Shown piece by piece: positions 1-5,786 of a stretch of 7,089 nucleotides of DNA. How positions within the stretch are numbered: position 1 is the stretch's first letter; every line of letters begins with the position of its first letter. This DNA comes from Anaerolineae bacterium (GTDB lineage Bacteria; Chloroflexota; Anaerolineae; Anaerolineales; Villigracilaceae). The DNA is taken from contig PMLN01000271.1 in NCBI GenBank assembly GCA_003158885.1, forward strand, positions 1,189 through 8,277, written 5' to 3'. The translations under genes were made by a program, and so were the position numbers. A model generated the notes under the pieces. The model saw only the letters and a list, made by a program, of their open reading frames with translations, did not search any database and was not told the DNA's origin.

Positions 1-132
1 CACGAACAAAGCCAGCGAGCCTTTCATGTTGTAAGTGAAGAACGTTGCCGTGACAATCAGCGGGTTTTGAAGCGCAAATGCGACAGCCACAATTGCAAGG
101 ATCAAGGCAAGGATCAGAATGAAAATAGTCAT
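1..132 (-). CDS. LapA-like (DUF1049) small membrane protein, N-terminal part only
   Basis: The first 44 codons of a gene that runs off the low-coordinate edge of the window. The visible protein begins MTIFILILALILAIVAVAFA, a hydrophobic helix at about residues 2-20. It is followed by LQNP and VTATFF, then a short polar stretch (TYNMKGS), then the start of a second hydrophobic segment. This pattern (first helix, 'LQN' turn, 'V.F.F' strand, second helix) is typical of the LapA/DUF1049 domain of small inner-membrane proteins, related in E. coli to the LPS assembly protein LapA. The start is well supported: AAGGAG lies at 138-143, five bases before the ATG. The upstream aminopeptidase-like gene ends 17 bases earlier, so the two are probably co-transcribed. 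It has the same architecture as the complete LapA-like gene at 3209-3466, but the residues differ, so this is a paralogue rather than a recent copy. Its role here is unknown. Confidence 0.75.
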   Translation of the reverse strand, partial: MTIFILILALILAIVAVAFALQNPLIVTATFFTYNMKGSLALFV

Positions 133-149
133 GGTTTCTCCTTTGATAT

Positions 150-1499
150 TTATGAAGTCTCCGCCACCGATGGAATGGGTAGAGGCACGATAAAACCTTT
201 CGCACGGAAGCGTTCCACATATTCGCGTACCATCCAATAATCGAGACCCACCTGCTCGGCGATATCGAAGACCGAATGCCGGCCTTCAAAGCGCATCATG
301 ATCTTTTCGATGGCGCGGTTGAGATCCCAATTATCGCGCCAATCCACCCACAATCCATTTCCTGAAAGAAAAACGGGGCCGCGAAACGTGCGCTTCGGGA
401 TGTAGTTGCTGGCGTAAATGCGGACAATTTGTTCGGCAATATCGGCCGCACCGAGCAGCATGTCTTCGTGCAGGATGTCGAGGTTGTCGTCGGTGGTGTG
501 ATATTCCTCGTAGGGCCAGCGATTGAGCGAGATGCAGGGCACATTCACTCCGGGGCCGTTGATGACGCGCTCATCATTGGCAGGCGCGGCGGCAAAGTCG
601 CGCTCGTCGTGTTCGATATTGCGTAATTGGTAATTGGTAATTCGGTCGAGGAGGTGATCGTGTTGGCGGGTATGATGCCAGGCGATTTTATTTTGATTAC
701 CGGTCATCTCGAGAAAGATACCGCCGCGCAGATTTGGGATGAGCGATTCGTTGTGAGCCAGATATGCAATCGTGCCGATCGTTTCGGGACCAAACCAGAA
801 GCGGATGCTCATTGACCCCGCCGGTAACGGCTTCTCGACGAGTCGACGCGCCAATTCAATGGCGCTGACCACGCCTGCGCCATCGTCATTGGCCTGCATC
901 GGATGACAGGTGTGCGCCTGGATGATCATCTCCCCGGCGTTCGGATTCGGTCCGCCTTGAGGGTGAACCAGCGCGCTGGCCACTTTGAATCCCTGTTTGG
1001 GGTCAACGATGAATTCGGAGCGAATAACGGCGTGATACCTTCGGTCATGTGGAAGTCCATCGAACGCCTTCTTCGACAAACAAAAGCCCCAATCGCGTTC
1101 GTAATATTTGAAAATCCACGGCACCGCATTCGGGCGTTTCTCGTTGAAATACAAATGCGGCTGCAATTCTTCCCATGTCAGGACAGCATCAACTGGCAAT
1201 GAATACGAAACGATGTGGAGCGGATTATCTTTGAAATCCACGATACGCTCCCCGCCGCTTCGACCTTGCTCAGCGCGAGCTTCGATCTCCAAATAGGCTT
1301 CATGCACAACATAGCGCTCCGGCACTTTCCATGTCCAGACGGGGGTAAGCGGCGCATAGGTCTCAACTGTGTAATTCGATGAGGCAGGCATATATGAGCC
1401 GACGATCTCCAACGTTTTATCCTGATCGTCGGAGGCAAGAGTCCGATGCAGGGGAAAGAACTCGGCGAGGATGGACTTGAGGGAGGAATAGGGTTTCAT
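150..1499 (-). CDS. DUF4910/DUF2172 aminopeptidase-like protein (COG4310 type) with C-terminal winged helix
   Basis: 449 residues, about full length for this family. It combines an M28-type zinc-peptidase fold (with the inserted DUF2172 region) and a C-terminal winged helix. Candidate metal-site residues are visible in order: AHTCHPMQANDDGAG (195-209, with H199 and D205/D206), PETIG (238-242, E239), FLEMTG (262-267, E264) and EYHTTDDN (332-339, H334 and D337/D338). Residues from about 385 to 445 form a helical region (HSVFDIAEQVGLDYWMVREY) resembling the HTH_47 domain. There is no signal peptide, so it should be cytoplasmic. As I recall, the family recurs in polysaccharide and flagellin-glycosylation gene clusters without an established substrate. 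A deacylase or amidase acting on an amino sugar is possible but is inference. The ATG is preceded by AAGG only two bases away (1502-1505), a poor ribosome binding site. A small ORF ends six bases upstream, so translation is probably coupled to it. Confidence 0.85.
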   Translation of the reverse strand: MKPYSSLKSILAEFFPLHRTLASDDQDKTLEIVGSYMPASSNYTVETYAPLTPVWTWKVPERYVVHEAYLEIEARAEQGRSGGERIVDFKDNPLHIVSYSLPVDAVLTWEELQPHLYFNEKRPNAVPWIFKYYERDWGFCLSKKAFDGLPHDRRYHAVIRSEFIVDPKQGFKVASALVHPQGGPNPNAGEMIIQAHTCHPMQANDDGAGVVSAIELARRLVEKPLPAGSMSIRFWFGPETIGTIAYLAHNESLIPNLRGGIFLEMTGNQNKIAWHHTRQHDHLLDRITNYQLRNIEHDERDFAAAPANDERVINGPGVNVPCISLNRWPYEEYHTTDDNLDILHEDMLLGAADIAEQIVRIYASNYIPKRTFRGPVFLSGNGLWVDWRDNWDLNRAIEKIMMRFEGRHSVFDIAEQVGLDYWMVREYVERFRAKGFIVPLPIPSVAETS

Positions 1500-1505
1500 A
1501 ACCTT

Positions 1506-1583
1506 TTAACCACCATTGGGCCCGCCCAAGTTGGAGTCAATGACAAAGAAGCCAATGATAATGAGGATCATTTTTGTTTTCAT
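1506..1583 (-). CDS. candidate 25-residue small hydrophobic protein or leader peptide
   Basis: An ATG-to-TAA reading frame encoding 25 residues: a basic start (MKTK), a hydrophobic run (MILIIIGFFVI, residues 5-15) and a polar glycine-rich tail (DSNLGGPNGG). Its ribosome binding site, AAAGGAG at 1590-1596, is six bases from the ATG, stronger than that of the following aminopeptidase-like gene. Its TAA (1506-1508) lies six bases before that gene's ATG. This supports translation and a coupling role for the downstream gene. The start resembles those of the two LapA-like genes here (strong ribosome binding site, then a hydrophobic N-terminus). It could therefore be a decayed remnant of such a gene, a genuine membrane microprotein, or only a translational leader. 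The hydrophobic stretch of about 11 residues is short for a full membrane span. I recognise no family. Confidence 0.45.
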   Translation of the reverse strand: MKTKMILIIIGFFVIDSNLGGPNGG

Positions 1584-1605
1584 GCGAGGCTCCTTTCAAA
1601 AGATC

Positions 1606-1660
1606 ATCCGCAGATGGCACTATCACAGATTTTTTAAATTTATCTGCGTAATCCGTGGAT
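1606..1660. repeat. dispersed-repeat-like intergenic sequence with alternating ATCCG/ATCTG words
   Basis: The gap between the acyltransferase and the small ORF holds related words on both strands. On the + strand these are ATCCGCAGAT at 1606-1615, CACAGAT at 1624-1630, an A/T-rich centre, and ATCTGCGTAATCCGTGGAT at 1642-1660. CAGAT (1626-1630) can pair with ATCTG (1642-1646) around the A/T-rich loop, and ATCC (1606-1609) with GGAT (1657-1660), giving an imperfect palindrome. From memory, sequences built on 'ATCTGCGTAATCCGTGGAT' recur between genes in many environmental bacterial genomes, but this could not be checked. The stem is too weak and interrupted to call a terminator. The right end touches the last base of the acyltransferase stop codon. 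Confidence 0.4.
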
Positions 1661-2418
1661 TATTTATCCTGCTTGATATAGTACAGCAAATGCGGATCGC
1701 GGCGCATCTCACGAGCCGTAAAGGCATAGACTTCATTGGCATTCATCAGCTTGACATCCGCTTCGCCAATCTTTTTGGATTTGATCACACCAGCCTTTTC
1801 CATCAACTCGCCCATCGGGTTGACTTCAGTGATGACGCCTTTGTCAATATCTCGCACGAACATCTCGAATGTATCCACTTTGGTTGTGCCATCCCAATCG
1901 GTCACCTCGCCGGTAAATTGCTTCAGGAAACGGTAATCCACACCTTCCATCTGTTCGATGTGATGGAAGAAGGTCATGCTGTGGGTATACGACAAACCGA
2001 TCACCATGATCTTCCCGTCGAGGTCACGCAGTTTGCCAAAAACCGAGCCGCGTTCATAACTGCTTTTGTAGCGCAGACTGCCAAGACTCTCCGCGTGCCT
2101 GCCAATGATGGCAAACGAATAGATGGGATGAAAGACCCGCTTCGCGCGCGGATCTTTGCGGACAAATTCCGTCAAGATCCCCATCTGTGAAGGTGTCGAG
2201 CGCACATCCCACGGCTTGCCTTTGTTGAAATCGAAATTAAACGCCGGCATGATGAGCGTGCCATCCGGGCCAAGGGCGGCAAGCAAGGCGTCGATCACAG
2301 TCTGCGGCCCGCCATCCACCTCACCGAGCGATTTATACGAACTATGGACAAGCAGGACATCGCCCGTCTGCACGCCCAAATCGCGAAATGCGGTAGTCAA
2401 TGATCCAAGAGTTAACAT
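1660..2418 (-). CDS. AAC(3)-family N-acyltransferase, probably acting on an amino sugar
   Basis: 252 residues, close to the usual length for the aminoglycoside 3-N-acetyltransferase superfamily. Family landmarks in order are: VHSSYKSLGEVDGGPQTVI (24-42, including the HSS turn and the GG.QTVIDALL helix), GPDGTLIMPAF (50-60), FHPIYSFAIIG (96-106, matching the conserved HP..S...G with H97), GSVFGKL (124-130), IGLSY (140-144) and the MTFFHHIE segment (148-155), where family members usually carry a histidine and glutamate. The family transfers an acyl group from a thioester (CoA, and perhaps ACP) to an amine. The surrounding glycan genes make an amino sugar a far more likely acceptor than an antibiotic. 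The ATG lies six bases after the TGA of the FabG-type gene, with only a weak GAG-rich ribosome binding site, suggesting the pair is translationally coupled. The actual acyl donor and acceptor cannot be read from sequence. Confidence 0.85.
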   Translation of the reverse strand: MLTLGSLTTAFRDLGVQTGDVLLVHSSYKSLGEVDGGPQTVIDALLAALGPDGTLIMPAFNFDFNKGKPWDVRSTPSQMGILTEFVRKDPRAKRVFHPIYSFAIIGRHAESLGSLRYKSSYERGSVFGKLRDLDGKIMVIGLSYTHSMTFFHHIEQMEGVDYRFLKQFTGEVTDWDGTTKVDTFEMFVRDIDKGVITEVNPMGELMEKAGVIKSKKIGEADVKLMNANEVYAFTAREMRRDPHLLYYIKQDK

Positions 2419-2424
2419 GCCGTC

Positions 2425-3177
2425 TCACATATACATTCCGCCGTTGACCGCGAGCACCTGACCTGTAATATAACCGGAGGCGGGCGAGGCAAGGAAGGTC
2501 ACCGCGCGCGCAATTTCATCGGGCTGGCCGAGTCTCTGCATCGGAATCTTCTGAACGACCTTTTCCAAAGCGTCGGCGGGGATCCCACGCACCATATCGG
2601 TATCAATAAAGCCGGGACAGATCGCATTGACGGTGATGTTATTGCGCGCACCTTCCAGGGCCAACGATTTGGTGAAACCGAGCAAGCCCGCCTTGGAGGC
2701 GGAATAATTCGCCTGCCCAAAGTTTCCGGCCTGTCCCACGATGGAACTGATGCTGACGATACGGCCATGGTTCTGCGTTTTCATTTGATCCCAAACGGCT
2801 TTACTGCAATTGAACGCGCCGGTCAGGTTGGTATCGATCACCTCGTGCCATTGTTCCGCGGTAATCTTGGAGAACGTGCGGTCGCGGTTGATGCCCGCGC
2901 AGTTGACCAATGCATCAACGCGTCCGTGCCGCTGGATAAAATCCGCAAACAATTGCTGGATGGCGGAAAAATCCTTGACATCGGTGGCGTGTTCCTCGGC
3001 ATCCACGCCGAAGGCCTTGAGTTCATTCAAAACCTGCTGGCCTTGTGTACGATGGTCAAGATACACGATCGCGACGTTTGCGCCTTTCGATGCAAAGTCC
3101 AGGGCAATGGCGCGGCCGATGCCGCGCGAACCTCCGGTAACGATGACATGCGCCCCATGAAATTCTTTTTCAGACAT
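2425..3177 (-). CDS. FabG-type short-chain dehydrogenase/reductase (3-oxoacyl-ACP reductase family)
   Basis: 250 residues, a complete classical short-chain dehydrogenase. The NAD(P)-binding motif TGGSRGIG is at 14-21 and the NCAG strand at 92-95. The catalytic tetrad is visible as N117 (in DTNLTG), S145, Y158 and K162 (YSASK). PGFIDTDM (188-195) and GYITGQVLAVNGG (235-247) are characteristic of FabG and acetoacetyl-CoA reductase (PhaB-like) enzymes. It should be a soluble cytoplasmic tetramer reducing a 3-oxoacyl thioester, probably with NADPH (R18 in the glycine-rich loop is compatible with that). The start is secure: GGAGGAGGA lies about eight bases before the ATG (3185-3193). Placement between a LapA-like gene (31-base gap) and the AAC(3)-type acyltransferase (6-base gap) argues for a role in glycan tailoring rather than housekeeping fatty acid synthesis. 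A sugar dehydrogenase role (PtmA-like) is an alternative. Confidence 0.85.
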   Translation of the reverse strand: MSEKEFHGAHVIVTGGSRGIGRAIALDFASKGANVAIVYLDHRTQGQQVLNELKAFGVDAEEHATDVKDFSAIQQLFADFIQRHGRVDALVNCAGINRDRTFSKITAEQWHEVIDTNLTGAFNCSKAVWDQMKTQNHGRIVSISSIVGQAGNFGQANYSASKAGLLGFTKSLALEGARNNITVNAICPGFIDTDMVRGIPADALEKVVQKIPMQRLGQPDEIARAVTFLASPASGYITGQVLAVNGGMYM

Positions 3178-3208
3178 GATTTGTTCCTCCTCCAGAATGG
3201 ATTGATGA

Positions 3209-3466
3209 CTAACTTTCCTTTTTATTTTCCAACTGGGCTATCCTGCGCCGGCTTTGCATCACCGTCCAACTGCGGCCGACCAGAGGCGGCACCATCAGCA
3301 GGATGCCCAACAACACGCCGATGCCCAAGGCAATCAACATGAAGAGGCCAAGCGCTCCCTGAACGGCATAGCCAAAAAATGTGAACTGAACCATGGTCGT
3401 GTTATCCAGTGCAAGGACCACCGCCAGGATCACGGCGACCAGCGCAAGGATGAGAGATACGATCAT
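3209..3466 (-). CDS. LapA-like (DUF1049) small membrane protein
   Basis: 85 residues. A first transmembrane helix spans about residues 2-20 (rich in L, A, V and I), followed by LDNTTMVQFTFFG (20-32), the polar turn and short strand typical of LapA domains. A second helix, very rich in L, I, G and M, covers about 36-62. The tail is basic and probably helical (SRRRIAQLENKK, 72-83), as in family members where it forms a short cytoplasmic coiled coil. Its ATG overlaps the stop of the upstream glycosyltransferase in an ATGA arrangement (3463-3466). Its ribosome binding site AGGAGG (3472-3477, five bases away) lies inside that gene's last codons, where it encodes Arg-Arg. Translation should therefore be coupled to the C-terminal half of the glycosyltransferase. 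In E. coli, LapA/LapB act at the LPS assembly site; no LapB-like TPR protein is visible here, so a comparable scaffold role is only a guess. Confidence 0.85.
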   Translation of the reverse strand: MIVSLILALVAVILAVVLALDNTTMVQFTFFGYAVQGALGLFMLIALGIGVLLGILLMVPPLVGRSWTVMQSRRRIAQLENKKES

Positions 3467-4623
3467 TTGGACCTCCTGTAAAGTTGGATGGTTTGCTCAT
3501 AGGCTTCGAGCAGTTTGGCGAAATTCTTCTTCCAATCGGCGCGTTCTTCGGCGGACTTGCGGGCAGCACGGCCAATTTGAGTCAATTTGATTCGCCGTGC
3601 GCTCACGGCCAAAATCTTTTCAGCAAGTATATCCGCGTTCCCATCCGGGAAAAGCCAGCCGTTGACCCCTTCGCTGACCCATTCCTTATTGGCCGGAATA
3701 TCCGAAACCAGCACAGGCAAACCACAGGCCAGCGCTTCCATCAGTGAGACGGACGAACCGTCCACGTGGGAAGGCGAGATATAAAGATCCGCCATATGAT
3801 ACCAGCGCGGCAAATCACGCTGCGACACCTGCCCGCCGAATTGCACACGATCCAATATGCCGCCGTTCATCAGGATTTGCCGGATTACGCCAGCCTGGGA
3901 ACCGCCGCCCAGCAAGAGTAAACTGACATCCTTGCGTTCTTTCGCAACCTTGACAAAAGCTTTGGCGAGCACATCCACCCCGTAACGCGGCTCCCAAGAA
4001 CGATTACAAAACAAGACAAACGGTTTACGCTTGGCAACCTGTATATTTCCTTTCGGCTCTGGCATCTTCCGAGCATGAGTATTCGATACATGATATTCTT
4101 ATGCCGGGCTAAAGCGCTTTAAATCCACACCCCAAGGAAATACCACAGTACGATCCGGATCCATTCCATAGGCGATGGCCTTATCGCGGGTTACCTGCGC
4201 ATCACTGGTAAAGAAGTCGCTACGGCCCAATACATAACGGGTGATCCTTTTCATCCACCCGCTGCGCTCCACATCCTGCATCAGGTCAAAGCCCCAGGAC
4301 ATGGTCAGGATGGGATGGAATCCGGAAAGGACTGCAAGAAACGCACAGGTTTGGATCGGGCCGGCATGAACCAAATCGGGTTTGATTTCCCGGATGACAC
4401 GTTTTAAATCCAACACCAAGCGCGGAACATCTCGCCATCGAAATGAAGTTTGTCCGCCTTTCCACAGCACCTGCTGGATTTGTGAAGGGACGGGACGGTC
4501 TTCGATTTGCCGCGAATTTTGTTCCAGCTTTAAATAAAACACTTCATGTTCGGTTTCCGCCAATGCAGACAGAAACCGATAATCGTGAGGGGAATAGTTC
4601 TGAGAAAAATAAATGATCCGCAT
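3463..4623 (-). pseudogene. GT4-family glycosyltransferase split by an in-frame TAA stop
   Basis: The two halves of one GT-B glycosyltransferase lie in the same frame. The N-terminal half (4623-4099, 174 residues from MRIIYFSQNYSPHDYRFL) is the acceptor-side Rossmann domain, ending PWGVDLKRFSPA, which in intact relatives leads straight into the second domain. The C-terminal half (in-frame ATG at 4065, 200 residues to 3463) has the donor-binding domain: FCNRSWEPRYGVDVLAKAF, LLLLGGGSQ, SPSHVDGSSVSLMEALACG (the family's acidic-x7-E region, here D-x7-E) and NGWLFPDG. A single TAA at 4099-4101 separates them. Reading through it gives 386 residues, a normal GT4 length. The ATG at 4065 has no well-spaced ribosome binding site. 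This is a nonsense-interrupted gene, a sequencing error, or less likely two reassembling halves. I chose the start at 4623 because it begins the conserved domain, although no clear ribosome binding site precedes it. The longer frame to 4755 would encode repeat sequence and overlap neuB. Confidence 0.8.
4099..4101 (-). other. in-frame TAA interrupting the GT4 glycosyltransferase
   Basis: The TAA follows SPA at the end of the first Rossmann domain and is followed in the same frame by GAA TAT CAT, and 11 sense codons later by the ATG at 4065. No frame change is needed to join the halves, so one base substitution would restore the gene (CAA, AAA or GAA, for example). The stop lies in the interdomain linker, where inserted sequence would be best tolerated. 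Confidence 0.8.
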
Positions 4624-4635
4624 GGCAATATTGGG

Positions 4636-4670
4636 TATTCGATATTCGACATTCGATATTCGAGATTCGG
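4636..4670. repeat. five-unit heptamer tandem repeat (NATTCGA)
   Basis: On the + strand, five consecutive seven-base units read TATTCGA (4636), TATTCGA (4643), CATTCGA (4650), TATTCGA (4657) and GATTCGG (4664). They lie between the neuB stop and the glycosyltransferase start, replacing any visible ribosome binding site for the latter. On the minus strand the unit reads TCGAATA. From memory, such 'TATTCGA' tracts are common as dispersed intergenic repeats in some environmental genomes; this was not checked. Possible effects are slipped-strand variation or simple insertion of a mobile repeat. Confidence 0.8.
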
Positions 4671-4676
4671 GCGCGA

Positions 4677-4693
4677 AAAACGAATATCGTTTT
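4677..4693. repeat. short perfect inverted repeat next to the heptamer tract
   Basis: AAAACGA (4677-4683) and TCGTTTT (4687-4693) form a seven-base-pair stem with a three-base loop ATA. It sits between the neuB stop (4706-4708) and the tandem heptamers. The stem is A/T-rich and weak, so it is a poor terminator candidate. It may be an end or arm of the same repeat element. Confidence 0.5.
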
Positions 4694-4705
4694 CCAAAAA
4701 CAGAG

Positions 4706-5773
4706 TTATGCTCCCAAATCCTTCCAGCGCAATTCCTGACCGAACTTGAAATCATGCAGAGCCTTGGTGCCGATCACATCCGGGATTTCGTACGGCTTGA
4801 TGGCGCCCGGTGTGGCAGGGCGAAGCACGTCAATCATCTCGCGCGTAAAAACTTCACCGGCCTTTATGTCACGCGCCGCACGCAAACAGCGCCGCTGAAC
4901 AACGGCTGTATCCTTTTCATTCTCTGCGATGAATTTGTCAGAACTGCCAAGCGCGCGTTCCAAGATGCGAGTCTCAGCCACCATCTTTGCCCAATTATCG
5001 GGATTTAGCGCGAATTTATGGTCGGGACCTTGGCGGTTATTGCTGTCAGTAAAGTGACGCTCAATGACGCGCGCACCCAGCGTCACGGCGGCAAGAACAG
5101 GCGCGACCGAATGAGTATGATCGGACAACCCCAGAATCACATCCGGAAACATCGTCGCATACGTTTTCAGCACGTTTACATGCAAGTAATCGTAATTCCC
5201 GGGGCTGGCGGTGTAATTCGTGTTGCACTGCATCAACACCAACTGTTTGTTGATTCTCAAAATGGCATGGACGGCGCGCTGGACTTCGCCAATGGTCGAG
5301 GCACCCGTGGCGACAAAGAACGGCTTGCCTTTGCCCGCCATCCGCTCCAGGGCTTCGATCCAATCAATTTCGCCCGAACCGGCTTTATAGATTTCCACAT
5401 ATGGATCGAGGAAATCAATGGCTTCAAAATCATAGGGCGAGGAAAAATAATGGATGCCAACTTTCCCGCATTCCTCCTTCAAGATCGCCGTCCATTCAAA
5501 TGGAATGGATGCGGCGCGATACACTTCTGTCACCGACTTCCTCCACGAGGCTTGATGACTCACCTGCGCGTTCATATGTGAGAAGCCGTAATCCGAAACA
5601 ATCTTCGGCGCGTCGAAGTTCTGGAATTTGGCCGCGTCCGCCCCGACTTCCCGCGCGAGGCGGATGAGGAGTTTGGCGCGTTCCAAATCGCCGTCATGAT
5701 TCGCGGCGATATCGGCGATGAAGTAGGTTGGGTGATCCAGCCCGATGGCTTTGTCATGAAGTTTGATTTCCAT
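4706..5773 (-). CDS. neuB: NeuB-family nonulosonic acid (sialic/legionaminic/pseudaminic-type) synthase
   Basis: 355 residues from the chosen ATG, the normal length for NeuB enzymes. They condense phosphoenolpyruvate with a six-carbon amino sugar to make a nine-carbon nonulosonic acid in the cytoplasm. The TIM-barrel part contains IADIAANHDG (19-28), KFQNFDA (49-55), FSSPYD (110-115), YKAGSGE (129-135), ATGAST (155-160), QCNTNY (182-187) and GLSDHT (215-220). H219 and H240 (in ERHFT) show the 21-residue spacing of the two metal-binding histidines of Neisseria NeuB, followed by QGPDHKFAL (248-256). The C-terminal 60 or so residues are the antifreeze-like SAF domain (RRCLRAARDIKAGEVFT onward). 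Most relatives have AEIG where this protein has ADIA, a Glu-to-Asp difference. The substrate (ManNAc, or the Leg or Pse precursor) cannot be decided without the missing partner genes. It starts 13 bases after the stop of the GT-C gene. Confidence 0.92.
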   Translation of the reverse strand: MEIKLHDKAIGLDHPTYFIADIAANHDGDLERAKLLIRLAREVGADAAKFQNFDAPKIVSDYGFSHMNAQVSHQASWRKSVTEVYRAASIPFEWTAILKEECGKVGIHYFSSPYDFEAIDFLDPYVEIYKAGSGEIDWIEALERMAGKGKPFFVATGASTIGEVQRAVHAILRINKQLVLMQCNTNYTASPGNYDYLHVNVLKTYATMFPDVILGLSDHTHSVAPVLAAVTLGARVIERHFTDSNNRQGPDHKFALNPDNWAKMVAETRILERALGSSDKFIAENEKDTAVVQRRCLRAARDIKAGEVFTREMIDVLRPATPGAIKPYEIPDVIGTKALHDFKFGQELRWKDLGA

Positions 5774-5780
5774 TTTCAAT

Positions 5781-5786
5781 CTCCTC
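5781..5786 (-). promoter_or_regulatory. ribosome binding site that fixes the neuB start
   Basis: GAGGAG directly follows the TAA of the upstream GT-C gene and lies seven bases before the ATG at 5773. The in-frame TTG at 5779 would be only one base away, so the ATG is preferred and the protein is two residues shorter than the longest frame allows. Confidence 0.75.

Noticed and set aside
1516..2190. Long + strand open frame (224 codons) antisense to the acyltransferase
   Set aside because: It lies opposite a clearly conserved gene, has no recognisable domain, and its composition (rich in H, F, D, I) is what a mirrored coding frame gives.
1660..2418. Antibiotic resistance by aminoglycoside acetylation
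   Set aside because: Only the fold family matches. The operon is a glycan cluster with no mobile element or resistance context.
2767..3342. + strand open frame of 191 codons antisense to the FabG-type gene
   Set aside because: It is a shadow of the conserved dehydrogenase and LapA-like gene, with no family features.
4636..4670. CRISPR or iteron array
   Set aside because: Units are seven bases with no spacers and no cas or replication genes nearby; it is a simple tandem repeat.
4677..4693. Rho-independent terminator after neuB
   Set aside because: The stem is short and A/T-rich, without a G/C core, and the next gene follows on the same strand at once.
4624..4755. Longer N-terminus for the GT4 gene starting at 4755
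   Set aside because: The extra 44 residues are translated from the heptamer repeat and the end of neuB. The conserved domain begins at the ATG at 4623.
5018..5581. + strand open frame of 187 codons antisense to neuB
   Set aside because: It is a shadow of neuB without any recognisable motif or ribosome binding site.
5774..5779. TTG start for neuB two codons upstream
   Set aside because: The ribosome binding site would be only one base from the TTG; the ATG at 5773 has normal seven-base spacing.
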